DNA of 11,745 nucleotides from Bacillota bacterium (GTDB lineage Bacteria; Bacillota; Dethiobacteria; Dethiobacterales; Dethiobacteraceae): contig QLUI01000027.1 in the NCBI GenBank assembly GCA_018725345.1, forward strand, positions 1-11,745. The letters are read 5' to 3'. Below are positions 5,001-11,745 of this stretch, in pieces (the stretch's first letter is position 1; the number at the start of each line of letters is the position of its first letter). The translations under genes were made by a program, and so were the position numbers. The notes below the pieces were generated by a model. That model ran no database searches. It saw only the letters and a program-made list of their open reading frames with translations, and was not told the DNA's origin.

Positions 5001-6431
5001 TTGTTGCGGGAGCGGGTAGAAAGAACAATTAAGGAAAACAGTTTATTCTTGGCCGGTCAAAAGGTGCTGGTGGCCGTTTCCGGTGGGCCAGATTCCCTCT
5101 GTCTGTTGCATATTTTGCATAGTTTGGCAGAATCACTGGAGATATCTTTGCATGTGGTTCATATTCATCATGGATTGCGGCCAGAGGCATCTGCAGAAGC
5201 TGTCAGCGTAAAAAAAGAGGCAATCCGTCTAGGTTTGCCCATTGCCGTCCGCCGTGTTAAAGTAAGAAAACTTCAGGCGCAATTAGGTTGCTCTTTGCAG
5301 GAAGCCGCCAGAAAAGCCCGCTACAGCATCTTGTTAGACATTGCACGCCTTAGCGGTGCTGTGCGAGTTGCCACTGCCCATCACCGTGACGACCGGGTGG
5401 AAACTTTGCTGATGCGTCTTATGTCTGGCAGCGGGATAGACGGCTTAAAGGGCATTCCCCTAAAGCGCACGCTGGAGCACGGCATTGAAGTAGTCCGACC
5501 GTTGTATTATCTTTCACGGCAGGAAATAGAAAATTATTGTCGAACATTTAAGTTGTTGCCGCTTTTGGATCAGTCTAATACGAGGCCTGAATATTACCGC
5601 AATCGCGTTAGACTGCATCTGCTCCCGTATTTGGAGGCAGAGTTTGGTACGCATGTTCGCAGTGCGCTGGCAAATACTGCAGAAAATCTGACAGAGGACG
5701 CCGCTTTATTGAATACTCTAGGGAGGGAAGCCTTTTGTGCTGTGACAGAGAGCTGCAGTACAAACGGAATTTGCTTGGATACTGATAAGCTAAATAAATT
5801 GCCTCCGGCACTACAGACTCGTGTTATTCTCCAAGCATTGTGGCATGCCGGCTCGGTAAGGTTAGGGAGACGGCATGTGGCGCAAGTTTTGGCATTAGCC
5901 GCTCATCTTTCTCCTTCAGCACAGGCGGTTATGCCAAATGGTGTGTTGGCTGCAAGAGCTTATCACAGAATGTGGCTTAGCAATTCCGTTACCCCGCGAG
6001 ACGCCGCAATTAAAGTTACTGAAATCCACGGGCCGGGATTGACATACCTTTCTTGTTGTGGATTATGGCTGCAAGTTGAAGTAAAATCGGCGGGAGTTGT
6101 AGATTTGTCTCAGCTGAGCAAAAACGAAGCATACCTTGATCTGGAAAAAATTTCGTGGCCGCTTTTGGTCAGAGGCCGAGAAGCTGGAGACAGAATGCAG
6201 CCGCTTGGAGCGCCGGGTAGCCGCAAAGTAAAGAAAATTCTGGCAGACAGAAAAATTCCTTTAAGACAAAGGGAGCAAATTCCTCTTATTATCAGCGGCA
6301 GCCAGCTTGTTTGGTTGGGTGGAGTGGAGATTGCAGACTTTTGCAAAGTGACTGCTCAAACAGAAAAAGTGCTTTATCTTAAAATAGACAATGAACTAAG
6401 AGGTGGCGAATTTGCCGGAAAAAAAGCTTGA
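5001..6431 (+). CDS. tilS: tRNA(Ile)-lysidine synthetase TilS
   Basis: TilS uses ATP and lysine to change the wobble C of the CAU-anticodon tRNA-Ile to lysidine, switching it from methionine to isoleucine decoding; it is essential in nearly all bacteria. The N-terminal PP-loop SGGPDS (27-32, in KVLVAVSGGPDSLCLL) binds ATP. VVHIHHGLRPEAS, CSLQEAARKARY, ATAHHRDDRVETLLMRL and GSGIDGLKGIP are standard TilS blocks. The C-terminal TilS_C domain is clear from PLLVRGREAGDRMQPLG through KKILADRKIPLRQRE to VWLGGVEIADF. The length of 476 residues is normal. Starts TTG 5001 and TTG 5004 are both possible after GGGAGGAA (4991-4998); the second is better spaced. Its 3' end overlaps hpt by about 20-29 bases, so the two are cotranscribed and probably coupled. 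Confidence 0.96.
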   Translation: MLRERVERTIKENSLFLAGQKVLVAVSGGPDSLCLLHILHSLAESLEISLHVVHIHHGLRPEASAEAVSVKKEAIRLGLPIAVRRVKVRKLQAQLGCSLQEAARKARYSILLDIARLSGAVRVATAHHRDDRVETLLMRLMSGSGIDGLKGIPLKRTLEHGIEVVRPLYYLSRQEIENYCRTFKLLPLLDQSNTRPEYYRNRVRLHLLPYLEAEFGTHVRSALANTAENLTEDAALLNTLGREAFCAVTESCSTNGICLDTDKLNKLPPALQTRVILQALWHAGSVRLGRRHVAQVLALAAHLSPSAQAVMPNGVLAARAYHRMWLSNSVTPRDAAIKVTEIHGPGLTYLSCCGLWLQVEVKSAGVVDLSQLSKNEAYLDLEKISWPLLVRGREAGDRMQPLGAPGSRKVKKILADRKIPLRQREQIPLIISGSQLVWLGGVEIADFCKVTAQTEKVLYLKIDNELRGGEFAGKKA

Positions 6432-6936
6432 AAAAATATTGTTGGGCAGAAACGAAATTCAGCAAAAAATCGCTGAACTTGGTAGTCAGATCAGTAAAGA
6501 CTATGAAGGGAAAGAACTGCTTTTAATTTGTGTTCTTAAAGGAGCAGTCATTTTTTTGGCCGATCTAATGCGCCACTTAGTTGTGCCGGCGGAGATTGAT
6601 TTCATGGCTGTTTCATCTTACGGCGCATCTACCGAGTCATCAGGAGTAGTAAGAATTTTGAAAGATTTAGATTGTAGTATTGAAAACAAGCACTGTTTAA
6701 TTGTGGAAGATATCGTTGACAGCGGTTTGACGTTAAAATACTTGGAAGAAAATTTGCTCTCTCGGCATCCTGCCTCAATAAAGATTGTGACGCTGCTAGA
6801 TAAGCCGGATCGCCGTAAAGTAGCTATTTTGCCGGATTACTGCGGCTTTAAGATTCCCGATGAATTTGTGGTGGGTTATGGCTTGGATTTTAGCGAACGG
6901 TATCGTGGTTTGCCCGATCTGTGTGTGTTGGCCTAA
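6403..6936 (+). CDS. hpt: Hypoxanthine (guanine) phosphoribosyltransferase
   Basis: A type I phosphoribosyltransferase of about 177 residues that converts hypoxanthine or guanine plus PRPP to IMP or GMP in purine salvage. The PRPP-binding loop is VEDIVDSGLTL (101-111). LICVLKGAVIFLADLMR, the flexible-loop SSYG (71-74), LLDKPDRR and FVVGYGLDFSERYRGLPDL (156-174) match bacterial Hpt/HprT throughout. The longest frame starts at GTG 6403, inside tilS; TTG 6412 is better spaced behind AGAGGTGG (6399-6406) and would remove three residues. The order tilS-hpt-ftsH is conserved in spore formers, but here four cofactor genes separate hpt from ftsH. A hairpin at 6986-7010 probably ends this transcript. 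Confidence 0.95.
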   Translation: MANLPEKKLEKILLGRNEIQQKIAELGSQISKDYEGKELLLICVLKGAVIFLADLMRHLVVPAEIDFMAVSSYGASTESSGVVRILKDLDCSIENKHCLIVEDIVDSGLTLKYLEENLLSRHPASIKIVTLLDKPDRRKVAILPDYCGFKIPDEFVVGYGLDFSERYRGLPDLCVLA

Positions 6937-6985
6937 ACGGTGAAACGAGGTTGTCACCAGGAGCAGTATAGCCATAAAGTTAGAC

Positions 6986-7015
6986 AATCCTCTGTTTTTC
7001 CGAGAGGATTTCTTT
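6986..7015 (+). terminator. Hairpin between hpt and moaD, possible weak terminator
   Basis: AATCCTCT (6986-6993) pairs perfectly with AGAGGATT (7003-7010) around a nine-base loop. The following bases TCTTT are T-rich but not a clean T-run. A smaller hairpin, GGTGA (6939-6943) with TCACC (6954-6958), lies just after the hpt stop. Termination or a leader element of the cofactor operon are both possible. Confidence 0.45.
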
Positions 7016-7062
7016 GACTAAAAGTTAAAACAGTATGCCGAATTTCCGTGAAGGTGTGACTA

Positions 7063-7290
7063 ATGATGAAAGTAACGGTAAAGCTGTTTGCTACTCTTCG
7101 CCATAACCGTTTCAAGGTGGCTGAACATGAATATTCTGCAGCGCCGACGATCTTGGCTGTTGCAGAAGAACTTGGAATCCCGCGGGAAGAGATGGCTCTT
7201 GCGATGGTAAACGGAGTATTGGTATCAGTGGAACAAGTGCTGCAAAATGGTGATACGCTTTCCATCTTTCCGCCGATAGGAGGTGGCTAG
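7063..7290 (+). CDS. moaD: MoaD/ThiS-family sulfur carrier protein
   Basis: A 75-residue ubiquitin-fold protein: MMKVTVKLFATLRHNRF at the start, a middle helix ILAVAEELGIPREEM, the strand ALAMVNGVLVS and the end GDTLSIFPPIGGG. The C-terminal glycines are the hallmark of sulfur carriers; the last one is adenylated and then thiocarboxylated to donate sulfur, in MoaD's case for molybdopterin. FPPIGGG favours MoaD over ThiS. The start is ATG 7063 or ATG 7066 behind AAGGTG (7051-7056). The next gene, a ThiF/MoeB-like activator, begins one base after the stop, as expected for a carrier and its activating enzyme. The partner MoaE is not in the window. Confidence 0.88.
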   Translation: MMKVTVKLFATLRHNRFKVAEHEYSAAPTILAVAEELGIPREEMALAMVNGVLVSVEQVLQNGDTLSIFPPIGGG

Positions 7291-7291
7291 C

Positions 7292-8110
7292 ATGGTGTCA
7301 TTGTCCGAATTTCTTTTGTCTCGGCTAGAGGGTGAGATGATTTCCTGGCAGGTTCAACAGGAAGCAGCCAGCCGTTACAAGCAGACCATCGGTCAAATCG
7401 AGGAAGAAATTTTAAGTGCAGGTTTTTTGCCTGCTCGCTATCAGCGAAATCGCAAGACAATTTCTGCAGCCGAACAACTGACACTTTTCCGTAGCCGAGT
7501 TACTGTGATTGGTTGTGGTGGCCTTGGTGGCTATGTCTTGGAAGAGTTGGCGCGGCTTGGTGTGGGACAGCTTGTGGCGGTAGACCATGATGTGTTTGAA
7601 GAACACAACCTCAACCGCCAGCTGTTAGCCACCATGTCAACTTTAGGTCGCTTTAAAGCCGAAGTTGCGGCTGAACGGATTGCTTCCATAAACCCTTCGG
7701 TAGAGCTTGTGCCCATTAAGGAAGTTTTTTCTAGGGAGAATAGCGAGCGACTGCTTGCGGGAAGTCAAGTGGTAGTAGACTGTCTGGATACGATTGGGAC
7801 TCGGCTTTTGTTGTCTTCCGTTTGCGGAGAGCTAGCAATCCCCTTAGTGCATGGAGCCATTTGCGGCTGGTTTGGGCAGGTGGCCACTCAATTCCCGGGA
7901 GAGGATACTTTGGGGAAATTATATCTGAGATGTACAGAGGACAGAGGGATGGAAAAAATCTATGGCAATCCCTCTTTTACGCCGGCAGCCGTTGCCAGCT
8001 TGCAGACTGCGGAAGTTTGTAAGATTCTACTAGGCAGAGGTTCTTTGTTGCGGAAAAGAGTGCTTTACTTAAATTTATTAGCCATGGAAATGGATGAACT
8101 GCAGCTTTGA
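7292..8110 (+). CDS. ThiF/MoeB/HesA-family adenylyltransferase activating the sulfur carrier
   Basis: A 272-residue E1-like enzyme that should adenylate the C-terminal glycine of the MoaD-like protein encoded just upstream. RYQRN (49-53) fits the conserved arginine region. The nucleotide-binding loop is GCGGLGG (74-80); VDHD (97-100) and NLNRQ (106-110) give the ATP ribose and arginine contacts, and the conserved lysine is K122 in GRFKAEVAAERI. DCLDTIGTR follows. A leading extension of about 45 residues precedes the core. The paired CxxC zinc motifs of E. coli MoeB are absent, so this is a zinc-less HesA-type member. The frame is open from GTG 7283, but ATG 7292 is well spaced behind TAGGAGGTG (7277-7285). 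moaA starts 16 bases after the stop. Confidence 0.88.
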   Translation: MVSLSEFLLSRLEGEMISWQVQQEAASRYKQTIGQIEEEILSAGFLPARYQRNRKTISAAEQLTLFRSRVTVIGCGGLGGYVLEELARLGVGQLVAVDHDVFEEHNLNRQLLATMSTLGRFKAEVAAERIASINPSVELVPIKEVFSRENSERLLAGSQVVVDCLDTIGTRLLLSSVCGELAIPLVHGAICGWFGQVATQFPGEDTLGKLYLRCTEDRGMEKIYGNPSFTPAAVASLQTAEVCKILLGRGSLLRKRVLYLNLLAMEMDELQL

Positions 8111-8126
8111 AAACGGAGGAGACGCT

Positions 8127-9113
8127 ATGTGCGCATTACTTGATCCCTTCGGCAGGAAACTGGAATACCTGCGTGTTTCAGTAGTGGACAGCTGCAATTT
8201 GCGCTGTTTTTATTGCCGCCCCAGCCATGCCTGCCGTCCGCACAGTGTAAGAGGAGAAATGACTCGTGAAGATCTTGTTCGGGTCGTGACAGCTGGTCAG
8301 GCCGTAGGAATTCGTAAGGTTCGCCTGACCGGAGGCGAACCACTGATTCGCAGAGATATTGTAGAACTGGTAAGAGATATTGCCCAAATCCCCGGGATTG
8401 ATGATTTGAGTCTGACTACAAACGGGACGCTACTTGAAAAACTGGCTGCACCACTTTCAGCAGCGGGGCTAAAGAGGGTTAACATTTCGCTCGATTCTCT
8501 TGAAGACCGCAACTTTGAGCAGATTACGTGCGGTGGTAAGTTGCAGTCTATATTGGACGGCATAGACGCAGCGTTTGCTGCTAGACTCACCCCAGTCAAG
8601 CTGAACATGGTGGTGATGAAGGGTCTTAACGAGCATGAAGTCGAAAATTTTGCGCGGCTGACAATAGAGAGAGATATCCAGGTTCGCTTTATCGAATATA
8701 TGCCGATGTTGGGTCAGGAAGAAACTTGGCAACGGTATTACTTGTCTTTCCAGGAAATTATGGCTCTCTGTAAAAAGATTGCTCCGCTGCAATTGCTGCC
8801 GGAAGAAACCTTAAGCGGCCCAGCCAGGTATTTTCGTTTCCAGGGAGCGGTGGGGACGGTGGGTTTCGTTACCCCAGTGAGTCAGCATTTTTGTGCAGAC
8901 TGCAACCGGTTACGCCTGACTGCCGACGGTAAAATTAAACCCTGTCTGTTTGCGGCAGACGAAATTGATCTGCGCCCGGCTTTAGCTGTCGGTGCTGACT
9001 TGAAACCACTATTTACGGAAGCGGCCGCCAGAAAGCCGGCAAATTCAGAAACCAGCCCTGCAGCCAGGGGTGCTACCTGCGGCCCTCTTGGGATGGTGGA
9101 AATTGGCGGTTAA
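8127..9113 (+). CDS. moaA: GTP 3',8-cyclase MoaA (radical SAM)
   Basis: MoaA rearranges GTP to 3',8-cyclo-GTP, the first step of molybdopterin synthesis, together with MoaC (not in this window). The N-terminal radical-SAM cluster site is CNLRCFYC (23-30, CX3CX2C). RLTGGEPLIRRD holds the SAM-binding GGE motif. The C-terminal second iron-sulfur site is FCADCNRLRLT with a third cysteine in KIKPC, the CX2CX13C spacing of MoaA. The protein ends in MVEIGG; the terminal double glycine is required in MoaA. The length of 328 residues is normal. An upstream in-frame ATG (8094) overlaps the previous gene; ATG 8127 sits 6 bases behind GGAGGA (8115-8120) and is preferred. The stop codon nearly touches the ribosome site of the next gene. 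Confidence 0.96.
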   Translation: MCALLDPFGRKLEYLRVSVVDSCNLRCFYCRPSHACRPHSVRGEMTREDLVRVVTAGQAVGIRKVRLTGGEPLIRRDIVELVRDIAQIPGIDDLSLTTNGTLLEKLAAPLSAAGLKRVNISLDSLEDRNFEQITCGGKLQSILDGIDAAFAARLTPVKLNMVVMKGLNEHEVENFARLTIERDIQVRFIEYMPMLGQEETWQRYYLSFQEIMALCKKIAPLQLLPEETLSGPARYFRFQGAVGTVGFVTPVSQHFCADCNRLRLTADGKIKPCLFAADEIDLRPALAVGADLKPLFTEAAARKPANSETSPAARGATCGPLGMVEIGG

Positions 9114-9130
9114 GAAGGAGGAAAATGCTA

Positions 9131-9571
9131 ATGGCAAGGGTCGTTGCCGTTTCTGTTAGTGAGAAAAAAGGGATGCGCAAAACTAACGTCAAAGAAGCGT
9201 GGCTGGAAGCCGAACATGGCATTACCGGAGATGCTCATGCCGGCGACGGGCACCGCCAGATTAGTCTGCTGGCAAAAGAGAGTATTGAAAAAATGCAGGC
9301 ATTAGGCTTGGACGTCAGCGCCGGGGATTTTGCCGAAAATCTAACGACGGAAGGAATAGAGTTGCCTGTGCTGCCGCTAGGCGCGCAGATCATGGTAGGG
9401 AATGGCGTTGCTCTGGAAGTAACGCAAATCGGGAAGACCTGTCATGAACGTTGTGCCATCTATTATCAGGCAGGCGACTGCGTAATGCCAAAAGAGGGGA
9501 TTTTTGCGCGTGTGCTTAAAGGCGGACGGGTAGCGTCAGGCGATGAAATTACAATAATTATTAAAAACTGA
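9131..9571 (+). CDS. MOSC-domain protein
   Basis: A 146-residue stand-alone MOSC domain. The family pattern is visible: HGITGDAHAGDGHRQISLLA (residues about 30-49), GDFAENLTTEGIEL, then IGKTCHERCAIYYQAGDCVM with the conserved cysteine, and a last strand GDEITIII. MOSC domains bind or process the sulfurated molybdenum cofactor (as in MOCOS C-terminal regions and YiiM/YcbX); stand-alone clostridial forms are often encoded with, or fused to, MogA or MoaC. The exact reaction is not known. ATG 9131 is well spaced behind AAGGAGG (9115-9121); ATG 9125 lies too close. It is the last gene of the cofactor block, and a separate promoter for ftsH follows. Confidence 0.9.
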   Translation: MARVVAVSVSEKKGMRKTNVKEAWLEAEHGITGDAHAGDGHRQISLLAKESIEKMQALGLDVSAGDFAENLTTEGIELPVLPLGAQIMVGNGVALEVTQIGKTCHERCAIYYQAGDCVMPKEGIFARVLKGGRVASGDEITIIIKN

Positions 9572-9580
9572 TGACTGCGA

Positions 9581-9660
9581 TGAAAAAGGCAATAAGAGTC
9601 CTACCTTGTAGGCATAGATAAGATGTGTTACAATGGAGTTCGGGAGTAAAGCCTTTTTCA
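9581..9660. repeat. 10-bp inverted repeat bracketing the ftsH promoter
   Basis: TGAAAAAGGC (9581-9590) and GCCTTTTTCA (9651-9660) are exact reverse complements, 60 bases apart. The putative ftsH promoter lies between them. A smaller palindrome CCTAC-CTT-GTAGG (9600-9612) overlaps the -35 box. These could be operator sites or, in a read-through transcript, a long-range stem ending next to the ftsH ribosome site. Confidence 0.5.
9606..9634 (+). promoter_or_regulatory. Sigma-A promoter for ftsH
   Basis: TTGTAG (9606-9611) and TACAAT (9629-9634) are separated by 17 bases, and a TG at 9626-9627 gives an extended -10. The transcript would start near 9641, leaving a leader of about 37 bases with the strong ribosome site GAGGAGGAA. 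Confidence 0.6.
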
Positions 9661-9677
9661 GAGAGGAGGAATCTTTC

Positions 9678-11636
9678 ATGAATAAATTTGCCAGGCAGGC
9701 AATTTTTTACTTGTTGATTTTGTTAGTTGCCGTTGCCATCATTCAGTATTTTAACCAGCCTGCCGAACGGGCAGAAGACCTTAGATATGACGAGTTTCTA
9801 ACAGCGCTTGATGATAATCAGGTCAAAGATCTGTTGATTGTTGGCAATGAATTGACTGGCTCATTGCGTGATGGTAGGAAGTTTCGTGCGTATAACCCAG
9901 AGGGGTACTTATTGATCCCTCGCCTTGAAGGGAAAGATATCGAATTTCAGGCTGTTCCGCCGCCGGAGCCTCAATGGTGGGCCAGCTTGGCTACTTTTAT
10001 TATCCCCTTTGTTATTTTAATGGTCATCTTTTTTTTCTTGATGCAACAGTCTCAAGGCGGTGGGAACCGTGTGATGAATTTTGGGAAATCACGCGCCCGC
10101 TTGCATGACGCCACCCGCAAGCGCGTTAACTTTGACGACGTGGCCGGCGCCGATGAAGAAAAGGCTGAGCTTGTAGAAATTGTAGAATTTTTAAAAGAGC
10201 CACGAAAATTTATTGAGCTGGGAGCTAGAATACCCAAAGGCGTTTTGCTGATAGGACCTCCCGGTACCGGCAAAACTTTGTTGGCCAGAGCCGTAGCCGG
10301 TGAAGCGGATGTTCCCTTCTTTAGTATCTCCGGCTCAGATTTTGTGGAGATGTTTGTAGGCGTAGGCGCTTCTCGCGTCCGTGATCTTTTTGATACAGCA
10401 AAGAAAAATGCACCTTGCATCGTCTTTATTGATGAAATTGACGCCGTGGGACGTCAGCGGGGCGCAGGCCTGGGTGGTGGACATGATGAACGAGAGCAGA
10501 CGCTCAACCAGTTGTTGGTTGAGATGGACGGCTTTGAATCTCATGAAGGGATTATTATTGTGGCCGCCACAAACCGTGCCGATATTCTCGACCCTGCGCT
10601 TTTGCGGCCGGGCCGCTTTGACCGGCAGGTCACAGTAAACCATCCTGACGTAAGAGGGCGGGAGGAGATTCTTCAGGTTCATGCCCGTAATAAACCGTTG
10701 GCTTTAGATGTGGATCTTAGTGTAATTGCCCGCCGTACACCGGGGTTTAGTGGTGCTGACTTGGAAAATGTTATGAATGAGGCTGCACTGCTTGCCGGTC
10801 GGTTTAATAAAAAGCAGGTTGCTATGCTGCAGTTGGAAGAAGCTATCGAACGGGTCATGGGTGGAACAGAAAAAAGAAGCCGAGTTATCAGTGACTTTGA
10901 GAAAAAGATTGTGGCCTTTCACGAAGCGGGTCACGTGCTGGTGGGTTACCTTTTGCCTAATACTGACCCGGTTCACAAAGTGTCAATCATTCCCCGCGGC
11001 CGCGCAGGCGGCTACACACTAATGCTTCCAGAGCAGGATCGCTACTATATGACTAAATCCGAACTTATTTCGCGTGTAACCACCTTGCTTGCCGGTCGTG
11101 TCTCGGAAAAAGTTGTACTGAATGAAATTTCCACCGGTGCTCAAAATGACTTGGAACGTGCCACAGCTATCGTTCGCCAGATGATAATGGAATACGGGAT
11201 GAGTGATCAGCTTGGGCCGATTACTCTAGGTAAACGCCAGTATGAGCAAGTTTTTCTTGGTCGGGATCTGACGCGCGACCGCGATTTTTCTGAAGAAATC
11301 GCCCGGGCCATTGATATGGAAATCCGTTCGACCATGGACGATAGTTATAAGCATGCAGAAGAACTTATTATAAGCAACCGTGAGAAGTTAGAATTAATCG
11401 CCAATGCTTTAATCGAACAGGAGACACTGGACGCCGAAGAGATTGTTGCCCTGATGGAAGTTAAGTCGCTTACTGAATTGCACAGCAGCCGTCAGGCAAA
11501 AGCCAAAGAAGCGGAAAAGGCCGAGGAAATTAAGGACTTCCGGACTGCTAGGCGTGAACCCAGTATTAAAAAAGAGTCACTTCAGGTCTTGATCAATAAT
11601 AAGAAAGTTGAAACAGAAAGTCAAATCAAAGAGTAG
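9678..11636 (+). CDS. ftsH: ATP-dependent zinc metalloprotease FtsH
   Basis: A 652-residue membrane-anchored AAA+ protease that degrades misfolded membrane proteins and selected regulators; in Bacillus it also affects sporulation and heat tolerance. Two membrane helices (about 8-24 and 104-122) flank a short outer domain. Walker A is GPPGTGKT (193-200), Walker B VFIDEIDAVG (249-258), and the arginine-finger region runs from ATNRADILDPALLRPGRFDR (297-316). The zinc site is HEAGH (415-419) with a third ligand at about D491 in GAQNDLERAT. The C-terminal tail is charged and variable, as usual. The frame is open from 9633, but ATG 9678 stands behind GAGGAGGAA (9663-9671) and begins the normal membrane anchor MNKFARQAIFY; the earlier ATG overlaps the -10 box. 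Confidence 0.97.
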   Translation: MNKFARQAIFYLLILLVAVAIIQYFNQPAERAEDLRYDEFLTALDDNQVKDLLIVGNELTGSLRDGRKFRAYNPEGYLLIPRLEGKDIEFQAVPPPEPQWWASLATFIIPFVILMVIFFFLMQQSQGGGNRVMNFGKSRARLHDATRKRVNFDDVAGADEEKAELVEIVEFLKEPRKFIELGARIPKGVLLIGPPGTGKTLLARAVAGEADVPFFSISGSDFVEMFVGVGASRVRDLFDTAKKNAPCIVFIDEIDAVGRQRGAGLGGGHDEREQTLNQLLVEMDGFESHEGIIIVAATNRADILDPALLRPGRFDRQVTVNHPDVRGREEILQVHARNKPLALDVDLSVIARRTPGFSGADLENVMNEAALLAGRFNKKQVAMLQLEEAIERVMGGTEKRSRVISDFEKKIVAFHEAGHVLVGYLLPNTDPVHKVSIIPRGRAGGYTLMLPEQDRYYMTKSELISRVTTLLAGRVSEKVVLNEISTGAQNDLERATAIVRQMIMEYGMSDQLGPITLGKRQYEQVFLGRDLTRDRDFSEEIARAIDMEIRSTMDDSYKHAEELIISNREKLELIANALIEQETLDAEEIVALMEVKSLTELHSSRQAKAKEAEKAEEIKDFRTARREPSIKKESLQVLINNKKVETESQIKE

Positions 11637-11700
11637 ACGCATGCTTTAACAGAGGTCGGCTCTCCTTCTCTTACGGAGTGCTTAGCAGTCAAGTCGCGCC

Positions 11701-11736
11701 AAAGCGCTAAAACAAGAAAAACGCCTCGCGCTTTTT
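11701..11736 (+). terminator. Probable terminator after ftsH
   Basis: AAAGCGC (11701-11707) is complementary to GCGCTTT (11728-11734) and the downstream arm ends in five T's (11732-11736). The 20-base loop is long, so termination is likely but not certain. A second small hairpin with CTCC and GGAG arms lies at about 11661-11677. Confidence 0.45.
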
Positions 11737-11745
11737 AACATAAGA

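Noticed and set aside
7014..7040. Promoter for moaD starting at TTGACT (7014-7019)
   Set aside because: No -10 box occurs at 16-18 bases; the nearest TATG-like sequence is too close.
6937..7062. Molybdenum-cofactor riboswitch upstream of moaD
   Set aside because: Two simple hairpins are present, but I could not match the conserved core of the known Moco-type RNA; a covariance-model search would be needed.

Overview
The window looks like chromosomal DNA of an endospore-forming Bacillota, most likely a clostridial or Negativicutes-type anaerobe. The reason is the gene order: SpoIID-family gene, yabP, yabQ, divIC, S1-domain gene (yabR), spoIIE, tilS, hpt, ftsH. This is the well-known sporulation/division/housekeeping block of spore formers. 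All genes but one lie on the + strand, and ATG, GTG and TTG starts are mixed. A species cannot be named from the sequence alone.

Layout. Positions 1-261 hold the 3' end of a SpoIID/LytB-family gene, followed by a strong terminator. Positions 387-1511 hold yabP, yabQ and divIC (spore coat/cortex and septum proteins). A near-perfect housekeeping promoter (1543-1570) then drives the S1 RNA-binding gene yabR (1608-2000). At 2001-2730 the conserved order is interrupted by a gene on the opposite strand (a small YdcZ-type membrane transporter) and by a long hairpin.

The most unusual part is 2731-4829. A complete FeoB-type GTPase domain with the first FeoB membrane helix runs, in one open frame, into what looks like the last membrane segments of SpoIIE. 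After a run of seven A's (3657-3663) the rest of SpoIIE continues in the -1 frame, with the regulatory segment and the PP2C phosphatase and all its acidic metal-binding motifs. Read across the A-run, this gives a chimeric FeoB-GTPase/SpoIIE protein of about 699 residues in place of the usual ten-helix SpoIIE. The shift could be programmed frameshifting, transcriptional slippage, a real indel or a sequencing error; the window alone cannot decide.

Then come tilS (tRNA-Ile lysidine synthetase) and hpt (purine salvage), which overlap. A block of four tightly packed molybdenum/tungsten-cofactor-type genes follows (MoaD-like sulfur carrier, ThiF/MoeB-like adenylyltransferase, MoaA radical-SAM enzyme, MOSC protein) between hpt and ftsH. 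The window closes with ftsH, which has its own promoter flanked by a 10-bp inverted repeat, and a probable terminator. No rRNA, tRNA, CRISPR array or transposase gene was seen. No stretch longer than 300 bases lacks a gene.
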